This document shows, piece after piece, positions 1 through 6,289 of a DNA stretch of 10,203 nucleotides (the stretch's first letter is position 1; the number at the start of each line of letters is the position of its first letter). The translations under genes and the position numbers were made by a program. The notes beneath the pieces are model-generated. The model saw only the letters and a list, made by a program, of their open reading frames with translations, was not told the DNA's origin and did no database searches. This DNA is from Firmicutes bacterium UBA6648 (GTDB taxonomy: Bacteria > Bacillota > Clostridia > Peptostreptococcales > Anaerovoracaceae). The DNA is taken from the NCBI GenBank assembly GCA_002455605.1, contig DKLE01000234.1, positions 6,539-16,741 of the forward strand, given 5' to 3'.

Positions 1-527
1 GTCCGGAAATGGGAAGCAGAATGGTTCCGTTTTCCAGAGAACTTTATGTTGATGGCGAGGACTTTATGGAGGTCCCTGCCAAAAAATATTTCAGGCTTTT
101 TCCTGGGAACGAGGTACGGTTTAAAGGAGCGTATTTTATTACTTGCAATGAAGTTATTAAAAATGAAGATGGGAGTATTAAAGAGCTGCACTGCACTTAT
201 GATCCGGAAACAAGAAGCGGGAGCGGATTTGAAGGGCGTAAAGTAAAAGGCACCATACACTGGGTAGATGCTAAAACCGCAGTGAAGATTAAAGTGCGCC
301 AGTATGGATATTTAATGGTAGAGGATGAGAAGGGCGAGAATGTAATGAATCCCGATTCATTAAAAGAAATTGAGGCTTATGCAGAACCTGCTATTGCAGA
401 GGCAAAACCGGGCGAACGCTTCCAGTTCTTTAGACATGGATACTATATTGCTGATACAAAGCTTTCAAAGGATAATGAGAAGGTCTTTAACAGGATTGTA
501 GATTTAAAGAGTTCGTGGAAGAAATAG
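1..527 (+). CDS. glnS: Glutaminyl-tRNA synthetase, C-terminal part (5' end outside window)
   Basis: This is the C-terminal end of a class I glutaminyl-tRNA synthetase, the cytoplasmic enzyme that charges tRNA-Gln with glutamine. The frame is open from base 3 to the TAG at 525-527 and runs off the left edge, so the Met at base 9 is internal: the preceding codons give PEMGSR, a conserved GlnRS stretch at the start of the anticodon-binding beta-barrels. Further on come a YDPETRSG segment and GRKVKGTIHWV, the diagnostic GlnRS C-terminal motif. The protein ends with a VFNRIVDLKSSW segment that resembles the known C-terminus of E. coli GlnS (VFNRTVGLRDTW). About 174 residues are visible from a family of roughly 550. 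The catalytic domain with HIGH and KMSKS motifs is not in view. A distinct GlnRS rather than GluRS is supported by the GRKVKG motif. A stem-loop follows 15 bases after the stop. Confidence 0.95.
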   Translation, partial: PEMGSRMVPFSRELYVDGEDFMEVPAKKYFRLFPGNEVRFKGAYFITCNEVIKNEDGSIKELHCTYDPETRSGSGFEGRKVKGTIHWVDAKTAVKIKVRQYGYLMVEDEKGENVMNPDSLKEIEAYAEPAIAEAKPGERFQFFRHGYYIADTKLSKDNEKVFNRIVDLKSSWKK

Positions 528-541
528 AAAATTTTAGATGC

Positions 542-583
542 AGGCTGGTAATTTTGGCAGGAGCTGAAACTTACCAGCCTTTT
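542..583 (+). terminator. Stem-loop after glnS, weak terminator or attenuator
   Basis: A perfect 10-base inverted repeat, AGGCTGGTAA at 542-551 and TTACCAGCCT at 571-580, encloses a 19-base loop and is followed by only four T's (580-583). The stem is good, but the T-tract is short and the loop long, so termination may be partial. It separates glnS from the malic enzyme gene, whose ribosome binding site starts about 11 bases later. It could equally act as a processing or attenuation element if the two genes share a transcript. Confidence 0.5.
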
Positions 584-608
584 AAGTAAGTGGAAAGGTG
601 AGGCGTAT

Positions 609-1760
609 ATGAACTATTACGAAAAATCATTAAAAGTACATGAAGATAACAAGGGAAAGCTGGCGGTAAGGAGTAAATTGAAAGTAACCAATAAAGAGGA
701 ACTTTCCATTGCTTATACACCGGGAGTCGCAGAGCCATGCAGAAAAATACATGAGAATCCGGAAGACGTATATAAGTATACCTCAAAAGGTAACATGGTA
801 GCAGTCGTAAGCGATGGCTCAGCAGTTTTGGGATTAGGGAATATAGGAGCTAAAGCAGCTATTCCTGTAATGGAAGGAAAAGCCGTACTGTTTAAGGAGT
901 TCGCAGATGTGGATGCCATTCCTATCTGTCTTGAAACGCAAGACACAGACGAGATTATTAATATCGTTAAAAATCTTGCACCAACTTTCGGCGGTATCAA
1001 TTTAGAAGATATTTCAGCACCCAGATGCTTTGAAATAGAACGCAGATTGCAGGACCTAGTGGATATTCCTGTGTTCCATGATGACCAGCACGGAACTGCT
1101 GTAGTGGTATCCGCTGCTGCGATAAATGCTTTAAAGATTGTCGGAAAAGGCCTTGAGGAAATAAAGATGGTAATAAACGGTGCAGGTGCCGCGGGAACGG
1201 CTATTGCTAAGATGTTTTTAAATTTAGGCGTAAAGAATATCATTGTGTGTGATCGAACCGGAGCCCTATGCAAAACAGATAAAAATTTATCAGCAGCCAA
1301 GATGGAGCTGGCTGAAATTACAAATTCGTCCCTAGAAACGGGAACGTTAAAAGAAGTCTTGAAAGATGCGGACATGTTTATCGGGGTATCTGCTCCTAAA
1401 AGTTTAACGGAAGAAATGGTCAGAAGTATGGCTAAAGATGCTATCGTATTTCCTATGGCTAATCCGGAACCTGAAATTATGCCTGATTTGGCAAAAAAAG
1501 CAGGAGCTCGAGTAATTGGAACAGGGAGATCCGATTTTCCGAACCAAATCAATAATGTTCTTGCCTTTCCGGGCATTTTTAAAGGAGCATTGTCGGTTAA
1601 GGCTTCTAAGATTACGGAAGAAATGAAAGTAGCGGCCGCTTTTGCTTTGGCGGGGTTGGTGAAAGAAGAGCAGTTAAATGAGGAATACATCATACCAAGT
1701 CCGTTTGTTGACGGAGTGGCTGAAGCAGTAGCAGCAGCAGTTGCTGCTACTTGGAAATAA
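609..1760 (+). CDS. NAD(P)-dependent malic enzyme
   Basis: Malic enzyme oxidatively decarboxylates L-malate to pyruvate and CO2 with reduction of NAD(P), in the cytoplasm. The 383-residue length is that of the short bacterial form without the phosphotransacetylase-like domain of MaeB. The N-terminal malic domain shows the YTPGVAEPC motif with the likely catalytic Tyr36, and GKAVLFKEF with the likely catalytic Lys91. The metal ligands appear as Glu133-Asp134 (INLEDISAP) and Asp159 in FHDDQHGTA. The NAD-binding Rossmann domain starts about residue 165, with the dinucleotide loop NGAGAAG at 190-196. Cofactor preference cannot be settled by eye. The ATG at 609 is preceded by AAAGGTGAGG (594-603) at suitable spacing. 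The gene lies 81 bases after glnS behind a stem-loop, and no clear promoter was found in that gap. A bidirectional terminator follows. The last codons (an Ala/Val-rich tail) form a striking DNA hairpin. Confidence 0.95.
   Translation: MNYYEKSLKVHEDNKGKLAVRSKLKVTNKEELSIAYTPGVAEPCRKIHENPEDVYKYTSKGNMVAVVSDGSAVLGLGNIGAKAAIPVMEGKAVLFKEFADVDAIPICLETQDTDEIINIVKNLAPTFGGINLEDISAPRCFEIERRLQDLVDIPVFHDDQHGTAVVVSAAAINALKIVGKGLEEIKMVINGAGAAGTAIAKMFLNLGVKNIIVCDRTGALCKTDKNLSAAKMELAEITNSSLETGTLKEVLKDADMFIGVSAPKSLTEEMVRSMAKDAIVFPMANPEPEIMPDLAKKAGARVIGTGRSDFPNQINNVLAFPGIFKGALSVKASKITEEMKVAAAFALAGLVKEEQLNEEYIIPSPFVDGVAEAVAAAVAATWK
1727..1751 (+). repeat. Perfect 10-base inverted repeat inside the end of the malic enzyme gene
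   Basis: AGTAGCAGCA at 1727-1736 and TGCTGCTACT at 1742-1751 pair perfectly around the five-base loop GCAGT. The stem ends seven bases before the stop codon (1758-1760). It arises from Ala/Val codons written first as GCA and then as GCT. No T-run follows, so it is not an intrinsic terminator by itself. It may simply reflect the alanine-rich tail, or may stabilise the mRNA 3' end. Confidence 0.6.
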
Positions 1761-1835
1761 ATTAGAATAGATAAGATTCAGTAATTAGAGAATTTTTGAA
1801 TAATTTTAGAACGGAAAAGAATAAGAAAAAACATA

Positions 1836-1876
1836 GGAGCGCAAAAATTTGCATTAGTATGCTGCGCTCCGTATTT
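1836..1876. terminator. Bidirectional intrinsic terminator between malic enzyme and the kinase gene
   Basis: The outer stem is GGAGCGCA (1836-1843) with TGCGCTCC (1863-1870). Inside it, GCAT (1851-1854) and ATGC (1859-1862) can extend the helix around the TAGT loop, leaving a seven-base A/T bulge. On the plus strand the stem is followed by GTATTTTTT, and on the minus strand by TATGTTTTTT, so it can stop transcription from both converging genes. The T-run runs directly into the stop codon of the minus-strand kinase gene (1878-1880), so that gene has almost no 3' untranslated region before the terminator. Confidence 0.85.
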
Positions 1877-1877
1877 T

Positions 1878-4481
1878 TTAATTACAACCAGAGCTCTTTT
1901 TGCATACTCCATCAAGCTCATTTCGAAATATCGGAAGAAGTGTAGAGGCCTTCTCCGACTCCTCCTTCAGCGCAGCCTCCAGTTCGGCCGCCACCTGCTG
2001 CAGAGTCAGCAGACCTAAGGTTCCGGCAAGTCCTTTTACAGAGTGAGCTATTCTATGAGCTTCTGTAAAATTCTTGTCCAGAAGTAATTCTTGAATATCA
2101 TTATCAACATGCGCATAAGATGTTTTAAACTTAGTTAAATGTTTTATGTATTGTTTCTCTGAACAACCTAAATTCTTGGCCGCTTCGGCTAGACTGAAAT
2201 CATTGGGCACCTCCTCGGTTTCTGAATCAGCCTCTGAATCAGCCTCTGGAGGTATAGACAGGGGTACAGCTGTCTTGTCACTGCCGAAGTATGGCAGCAA
2301 TGCCCGATGAAAATCGTGATAACGGAATGGTTTGCTGATAAAATCATCCATTATTCCTTTATATTTTTCTTTAGTTTGATTATCAATATTAGTAGCAGTT
2401 AATGCAATAATAGGACAAGTAATACCGATTTCTGTCTTCAAGATTTCCGCAGCAGTATAACCATCCATAACAGGCATGTGTATGTCCATTAAAATAACCG
2501 TATAATAATTTTCCGGAACTTTAACACACATATCGATAGCTTCTTGTCCGTCACATGCATGTTCACAAATAATTTGAGAATCCGCCAGCATATTTTGTGT
2601 AACTTCATAATTTAATTCTGTATCCTCAACAACCAAGACTCGATGGCCTTTGCCGTTAAGAATCTGGAGTGCATTGGACGTTCCGTAAGGAACTTCACTA
2701 GCAACGGAATCAGCAGTACGGGCCCATATCGTGAATTGGAATTTACTTCCAAAACCCTTCTGGCTTTCTACCCAAATATCTCCGCCCATAGCATTTACTA
2801 TATGTTTACAGATGGCAAGGCCTAAACCCGTACCCTGGTGCTGCTTGGTTAAATGATTTTCCAGCTGCTCGAATTCCTGAAATACTTTAGCTGCATCATT
2901 TTCCTCAATGCCCAGGCCGGTATCTTCAATGGTAAATTTTAATAAAACTGATTTAGACTGTCTTTCTAAGGGTTCAACAATTAAACGAATATGCCCGGCA
3001 TTTGTGAATTTACACGCATTGTTCACTAAATTAAGCAGAACCTGTGCAAGCCTGGTTTTATCCACTGACAGACATAAATCAGAGGGGAATTGAAATTCCT
3101 TAATAAACTCCAGTCCTTTGTTTGAAATAATCGGTCTGAAAATTTCCTCCGATTCATTGAGCATGTCCAGCAGATTAAAGTCCGAAGGATATAAAACAAA
3201 GTTGGATTTTTGGATTTTTGAGATATCTAAAACGTCATTAATGATGTTTAGAAGCAGCTCAGATGATATATGAATCTTTGATAAAATATCACTTTGCTTG
3301 TCTGTTAATTCCGTACTCTTCAAAATATGTACCATACCGCTGATGACATTCAGCGGAGTTTTTATTTCATGGGATACGTTGGCTATAAATGAAGATTTAG
3401 CATTTGCAAAGAACTCAATTTCCTTTAACTGTTGTTTTAATTCATTATCTTTTCTCTTACTTTCCGTACAATCCTGTATTAAACTTACAAATTTAGGCTC
3501 GTCCTTATCATCAAAGATCGCAAAGCAATTGTAGTTAATGCACCGTATTTCGCCTTCGTGAGTATAAGAAAGAAAAATATTCTTCTGATTCTCGGCGAAG
3601 GAGTGTGAAGGCAGGGTAGCTGATATTTCTTCCGGTAACAAGGAGAAGGATGTCTGCCCTAGAGGATTGGGAGATTGAATATTCAGCAGCTGTTTGTAGG
3701 TGGCATTCATATATTCGTATTTATAATGCTTGTCCACTATGGCCATGCCTACATCTGCGTTTTCAATCGCCTTACTGTAAAGTTGGTTAAAGTATGCATT
3801 ATATTGATTGTTTTTTAAATACAACGATACCGCCTTCGAAGCGAAGAAACCTAAAACTATACCGACGAATATGGAAAAGGTGGATATAACATGAAGGAAA
3901 TATTCTAAGCGGGCTTCCTTTTCTGCGATACGCTCCATAAAGTGCTCCGTATAGGTATTGGAGATGCTGTTTTTAGTACCGTACAGATTCATGAAAGTAT
4001 AACTGTTTATGTAGGACATATTTTTCTGATCAACAGCCAGTAAAATAATGTCCAATAACTGGTTATAAGAGTTTAAGCTGGATAAAAGCAAATCCTGTTC
4101 CTTGGAATCCAAAGAAAAAGTGGTGTACACATTATTGCTTGTCTTGCTATGATCATTTGGAATTTCAAAATCGCTAAGTTCTTGACTGTCGGAAAAGCGA
4201 AGATAATTGATGTTTACATTATTACAACTAATAAAATTATTTGCATAATTAGTAAATTTATATTTTGCAGGGGCATTACCAGTTGAAATATAGTTTTTCG
4301 CTTCTGCAACTAATTCGTTAAATACTTTGTCATATGTATTGTTAAAGTTTAAAAGGCTGTTCTTGCTTTTTTCGTAGTTAATCAGCTGACTGTTTGCCGA
4401 TACATAGCATATCATGCAGCATACAAAAATCAGCGACAATACGGTGATTGTAACTAAGATATATTTTAATTTGTGCAGCAT
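1878..4481 (-). CDS. Orphan hybrid sensor histidine kinase (TM-PAS-HisKA-HATPase-REC-HPt)
   Basis: This 867-residue inner-membrane signalling protein carries a whole phosphorelay in one chain. A membrane segment at about 7-29 is followed by an extracellular stretch (about 30-195) that I do not recognise, then a second membrane segment (about 196-219). No HAMP domain is evident; a PAS domain (about 230-340) follows directly. The HisKA domain has FIANVSHEIKTPLN with phospho-acceptor His371. The ATPase domain shows an N-box (NLVNNACKFT, near Asn488), DTGLGI (520-525) and GTGLGL (550-555). The receiver domain (about 613-730) has acidic residues Glu619/Asp620, phospho-acceptor Asp666 (MDIHMPVMDG) and Lys717. 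A C-terminal HPt domain has His813 in AHSVKGLAG. All catalytic residues seen are intact. The start has a strong ribosome binding site (4490-4497) and a promoter. No response regulator gene is adjacent, so the relay output lies elsewhere. The ligand is unknown. Confidence 0.95.
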   Translation of the reverse strand: MLHKLKYILVTITVLSLIFVCCMICYVSANSQLINYEKSKNSLLNFNNTYDKVFNELVAEAKNYISTGNAPAKYKFTNYANNFISCNNVNINYLRFSDSQELSDFEIPNDHSKTSNNVYTTFSLDSKEQDLLLSSLNSYNQLLDIILLAVDQKNMSYINSYTFMNLYGTKNSISNTYTEHFMERIAEKEARLEYFLHVISTFSIFVGIVLGFFASKAVSLYLKNNQYNAYFNQLYSKAIENADVGMAIVDKHYKYEYMNATYKQLLNIQSPNPLGQTSFSLLPEEISATLPSHSFAENQKNIFLSYTHEGEIRCINYNCFAIFDDKDEPKFVSLIQDCTESKRKDNELKQQLKEIEFFANAKSSFIANVSHEIKTPLNVISGMVHILKSTELTDKQSDILSKIHISSELLLNIINDVLDISKIQKSNFVLYPSDFNLLDMLNESEEIFRPIISNKGLEFIKEFQFPSDLCLSVDKTRLAQVLLNLVNNACKFTNAGHIRLIVEPLERQSKSVLLKFTIEDTGLGIEENDAAKVFQEFEQLENHLTKQHQGTGLGLAICKHIVNAMGGDIWVESQKGFGSKFQFTIWARTADSVASEVPYGTSNALQILNGKGHRVLVVEDTELNYEVTQNMLADSQIICEHACDGQEAIDMCVKVPENYYTVILMDIHMPVMDGYTAAEILKTEIGITCPIIALTATNIDNQTKEKYKGIMDDFISKPFRYHDFHRALLPYFGSDKTAVPLSIPPEADSEADSETEEVPNDFSLAEAAKNLGCSEKQYIKHLTKFKTSYAHVDNDIQELLLDKNFTEAHRIAHSVKGLAGTLGLLTLQQVAAELEAALKEESEKASTLLPIFRNELDGVCKKSSGCN
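2221..2248. repeat. 12-base tandem repeat in the REC-HPt linker of the kinase gene
   Basis: The plus-strand unit TCTGAATCAGCC occurs twice in tandem (2221-2232 and 2233-2244), followed by the first four bases of a third copy. It stays in frame and encodes an acidic EADS-EADSE linker between the receiver domain and the HPt domain (about residues 746-754). Gain or loss of one unit would change the linker by four residues without a frameshift. Confidence 0.7.
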
Positions 4482-4489
4482 ACCGGATT

Positions 4490-4497
4490 CCTCCTTT
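4490..4497 (-). promoter_or_regulatory. Ribosome binding site of the kinase gene
   Basis: On the minus strand this reads AAAGGAGG, eight bases before the ATG (4481-4479). It is a near-perfect Shine-Dalgarno sequence and fixes the start at this ATG, which also places the first membrane segment right at the N-terminus. Confidence 0.85.
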
Positions 4498-4524
4498 CTA
4501 GTGTCAAATAATATTTACAAATGC

Positions 4525-4553
4525 ATTGTAATATGTCGAAAAATAAATGTAAA
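4525..4553 (-). promoter_or_regulatory. Sigma-A-type promoter of the kinase gene
   Basis: On the minus strand a -35 box TTTACA (4553-4548) and a -10 box TACAAT (4530-4525) are separated by exactly 17 bases. Each differs from the consensus at one position. Transcription would start near 4518, giving a leader of roughly 37 bases with a strong ribosome binding site. One Spo0A-like heptamer lies inside the spacer and another just upstream of the -35 box, so control by Spo0A is plausible. Confidence 0.65.
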
Positions 4554-4564
4554 TAGCTTCGACA
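4534..4564. promoter_or_regulatory. Inverted pair of Spo0A-box heptamers
   Basis: TGTCGAA (4534-4540) and its reverse complement TTCGACA (4558-4564) form a 7-base inverted repeat with a 17-base gap. TGTCGAA matches the Spo0A-box consensus TGNCGAA known from Bacillus and Clostridium. On the minus strand the second site reads TTTTGTCGAAG, also matching the T-rich flank often found in such boxes. A weaker variant, TGTCAAA, lies at 4502-4508. Relative to the inferred kinase start site the boxes sit at about -17 to -23 and -41 to -47. The match is seen directly; binding is inferred. A hairpin role or another regulator is possible. Confidence 0.5.
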
Positions 4565-4606
4565 AAAGCAGACAATTTACTACTACTTTTATTTTTGAAA
4601 ATGATG

Positions 4607-4612
4607 TATAAT
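4607..4612 (+). promoter_or_regulatory. Putative -10 box for the yhbY gene cluster
   Basis: A perfect TATAAT lies 39 bases before the yhbY start codon. At normal spacing only a poor -35 is available (TACTTT at 4584-4589), so the promoter may depend on an activator. The Spo0A-like boxes lie about 55-61 and 79-85 bases upstream of the inferred start site near 4619. Confidence 0.45.
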
Positions 4613-4651
4613 ACTAATCAATAATGCTTTTTTGAAAGGGAAAAATAAATA

Positions 4652-4954
4652 ATGATTACAAGTAAACAAAGAAGTTACCTAAAAGGTTTGGCTCATAGTA
4701 TAGACCCATCTGTATATTTGGGAAAAGGCGGGCTTACTGAAAATATAATAAAGGAAGTGGATATAAATCTTGAAGCGAGAGAATTGGTAAAGGTCAAGCT
4801 TCAGGAGGGCTGCGGCCTGGAGCCTAAAGAAGTAGCTAATCAAATCGCAGAGCAATTGGGAGCGGAATTTGTACAAGCTATCGGAAGAAAATTTACGCTT
4901 TACCGAGAATCAAAGGAAAATAAACAGATAGAGCTTCCTAAGGCGAAAAAATAG
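4652..4954 (+). CDS. yhbY: YhbY/YqeI-type CRM-domain RNA-binding protein
   Basis: A single CRM-domain protein of 100 residues. The family binds pre-50S ribosomal particles and is thought to help assembly of the large subunit. The N-terminal pattern (TSKQRSYLKGLAH, then VYLGKGGLTENII) carries the GxxG-type loop GKGG of the CRM fold. The middle LEARELVKVKLQEGC and the IGRKFTLYR strand near residues 78-86 complete the family signature. A short lysine-rich tail follows. The length fits the family (about 95-105). The ATG at 4652 has GAAAGGG (4634-4640) upstream at a rather long spacing of 11 bases. It is the first gene of the plus-strand cluster and stops 11 bases before truA, which supports co-transcription of two RNA or ribosome maturation genes. 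Confidence 0.93.
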   Translation: MITSKQRSYLKGLAHSIDPSVYLGKGGLTENIIKEVDINLEARELVKVKLQEGCGLEPKEVANQIAEQLGAEFVQAIGRKFTLYRESKENKQIELPKAKK

Positions 4955-4965
4955 CGGGTTGACTT

Positions 4966-5769
4966 ATGAAAAATATTTTACTGACAATGGAATATGATGG
5001 AACTTCTTTTTCCGGGTGGCAAAGGCAGCCTGGAAAGAGAACCGTTCAGGGCGAATTAGAGCGGGCTCTCAGTATTGTATGCAAATGCCCTGTTCAGCTA
5101 AACGGCACTAGCAGAACCGATGCGGGTGTTCATGCCCTGGGGCAGAAAGCCAGCTTTAAAGGGGATTTTGGGATTCCTACAGAGAGAATCCCCATTGCTG
5201 CTAATAATCTTCTGGCCGGAGGCATGAATGCTATGGGCAAGGTAGGAGACTTGAGAATTCTTTCTGCAGAAGAAATGCCGGAAAATTTTCATGCTAGATT
5301 TGATGCAAAAGGGAAAAAGTACATTTATAAAATACTAAATTGTCAAGAATTAAAAATTTTTAGCAGAAACCAATATTATCACATTAAGAAAGAACTGAAT
5401 CTGGATGCGATGAAGCGGGCTGCGTCATTTATTGTAGGCACTCACGACTTTAAATGCTTTCAGGCAGCAGGCGGAGAAGAAAAGAGAACTACTGTCCGAA
5501 CAATATACGGAATTAGTATAGAAGAAGGAATAACGGAAGACGGATTGAGAACAATTCAGCTTGAGGTAAAGGGCGACGGATTTTTATATAATATGGTGAG
5601 AATTATTACAGGGACTCTGGTAGAAGTAGGATTAGGCAAGCTTGAACCGGAGGCTTTATTATATATAATGGAAGCAAAAGACAGGCGGGAGGCAGGCCAT
5701 ACGGCACCACCTCAGGGATTATACTTGGCAAAAATCTACTATAACCTTGAAGAATTGACAGCTCTCTGA
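4966..5769 (+). CDS. truA: tRNA pseudouridine(38-40) synthase TruA
   Basis: TruA converts uridines 38-40 in the anticodon stem-loop of many tRNAs to pseudouridine. The 267 residues match the family length (about 245-270). The N-terminus MEYDGTSFSGWQRQP and the catalytic motif GTSRTDAGVHA, with the nucleophilic aspartate at residue 52, are diagnostic. The FHARFDAKGKKYIYKI strand, the HDFKCFQA segment and GDGFLYNMVRIITGTL near the C-terminus are also typical. It starts 11 bases after yhbY. No strong Shine-Dalgarno is present (only GCGGG at 4955-4959 nearby), so translation may be partly coupled to yhbY. A 63-base gap follows before the deaminase gene. Confidence 0.96.
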   Translation: MKNILLTMEYDGTSFSGWQRQPGKRTVQGELERALSIVCKCPVQLNGTSRTDAGVHALGQKASFKGDFGIPTERIPIAANNLLAGGMNAMGKVGDLRILSAEEMPENFHARFDAKGKKYIYKILNCQELKIFSRNQYYHIKKELNLDAMKRAASFIVGTHDFKCFQAAGGEEKRTTVRTIYGISIEEGITEDGLRTIQLEVKGDGFLYNMVRIITGTLVEVGLGKLEPEALLYIMEAKDRREAGHTAPPQGLYLAKIYYNLEELTAL

Positions 5770-5784
5770 TAAAATAAATAGGTT
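5755..5784 (+). promoter_or_regulatory. Possible internal promoter at the end of truA
   Basis: A perfect -35 hexamer TTGACA occurs at 5755-5760 inside the last codons of truA, just ahead of the longest gap within the cluster. The best -10 at acceptable spacing is TAGGTT (5779-5784, 18-base spacer), matching consensus at only three positions; a better-looking TAAAAT at 5770 is too close. It could give separate expression of the deaminase-tagO-mnaA part, but the evidence is weak. Confidence 0.25.
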
Positions 5785-5819
5785 AAGGATAAAAAACATT
5801 TTTTGAATAGCAGTTTTCC

Positions 5820-5824
5820 GGAGG
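5820..5824 (+). promoter_or_regulatory. Ribosome binding site that sets the deaminase start
   Basis: GGAGG lies eight bases before the ATG at 5833. An in-frame TTG at 5803 would add ten residues (NSSFPEEIN-like, not a family feature) and has a poorer upstream sequence, so the ATG is preferred. Confidence 0.8.
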
Positions 5825-5832
5825 AAATAAAT

Positions 5833-6282
5833 ATGGAAAGACCAAGTTGGGACGAATACTTTATGGGAATAGCCGCTCTGACGGCTCAGCGCTCAACCTG
5901 TTTAAGACGACAAGTAGGAGCTGCAATTGTATGTGACAAACACATTGTAGCCACGGGATATAATGGTGCCCCCAGAGGAATAAAGCACTGCGAAGAAAGA
6001 GGCGGATGTCTGAGAGAAAAATTGAAAGTGCCTTCAGGGGAAAGGCATGAACTTTGTATGGCACTCCATGCAGAGCAGAATGCTATAATTCAAGCGGCAA
6101 CTTTAGGGCAAAGCATAGAAGGTGCCACGATTTATATCACTCACCAGCCTTGCATCATATGCGCTAAAATGATTATTAATGCAGGAATAGAAAGAATAGT
6201 GGTCAAGGAAGGGTATCCGGATGAATTATCACTTGAAATACTTAAAGAAGCAGGAATTAAAATAGAAAAGATAGGGGATTAG
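5833..6282 (+). CDS. comEB: dCMP deaminase (ComEB-type cytidine/deoxycytidylate deaminase)
   Basis: A zinc enzyme that deaminates dCMP to dUMP, feeding thymidylate synthesis. With the ATG at 5833 the product has 149 residues, the usual size for this family. The zinc-site motif HAEQNAI gives His79 as ligand and Glu81 as the proton shuttle; PCIIC gives Cys107 and Cys110. The N-terminal MERPSWDEYFMGIA and the TGYNGAPRGIKHC segment are typical of deoxycytidylate deaminases rather than of cytidine deaminases or tRNA deaminase TadA. The extra Cys/His residues between 52 and 75 (HC, GGC, RHELC) also fit the dCMP branch. It stops seven bases before tagO. The order dCMP deaminase, tagO, mnaA is one I recall from other clostridial genomes, so the position is not surprising. 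Despite the symbol, a DNA uptake role should not be assumed. Confidence 0.93.
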   Translation: MERPSWDEYFMGIAALTAQRSTCLRRQVGAAIVCDKHIVATGYNGAPRGIKHCEERGGCLREKLKVPSGERHELCMALHAEQNAIIQAATLGQSIEGATIYITHQPCIICAKMIINAGIERIVVKEGYPDELSLEILKEAGIKIEKIGD

Positions 6283-6289
6283 ATTAATC

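Noticed and set aside
713..1693. Long open frame (326 codons) on the minus strand opposite malic enzyme
   Set aside because: It is the antisense shadow of a gene with clear malic enzyme motifs. Its translation resembles no family I know and it has no ribosome binding site of note.
5791..5804. A6-CA-T6 palindrome between truA and the deaminase gene as a terminator
   Set aside because: The stem has no G-C pair and only a two-base loop, so a stable terminator hairpin is not expected.
5803..5832. TTG start adding ten residues to the dCMP deaminase
   Set aside because: The ATG at 5833 has GGAGG at ideal spacing and gives the normal family N-terminus.
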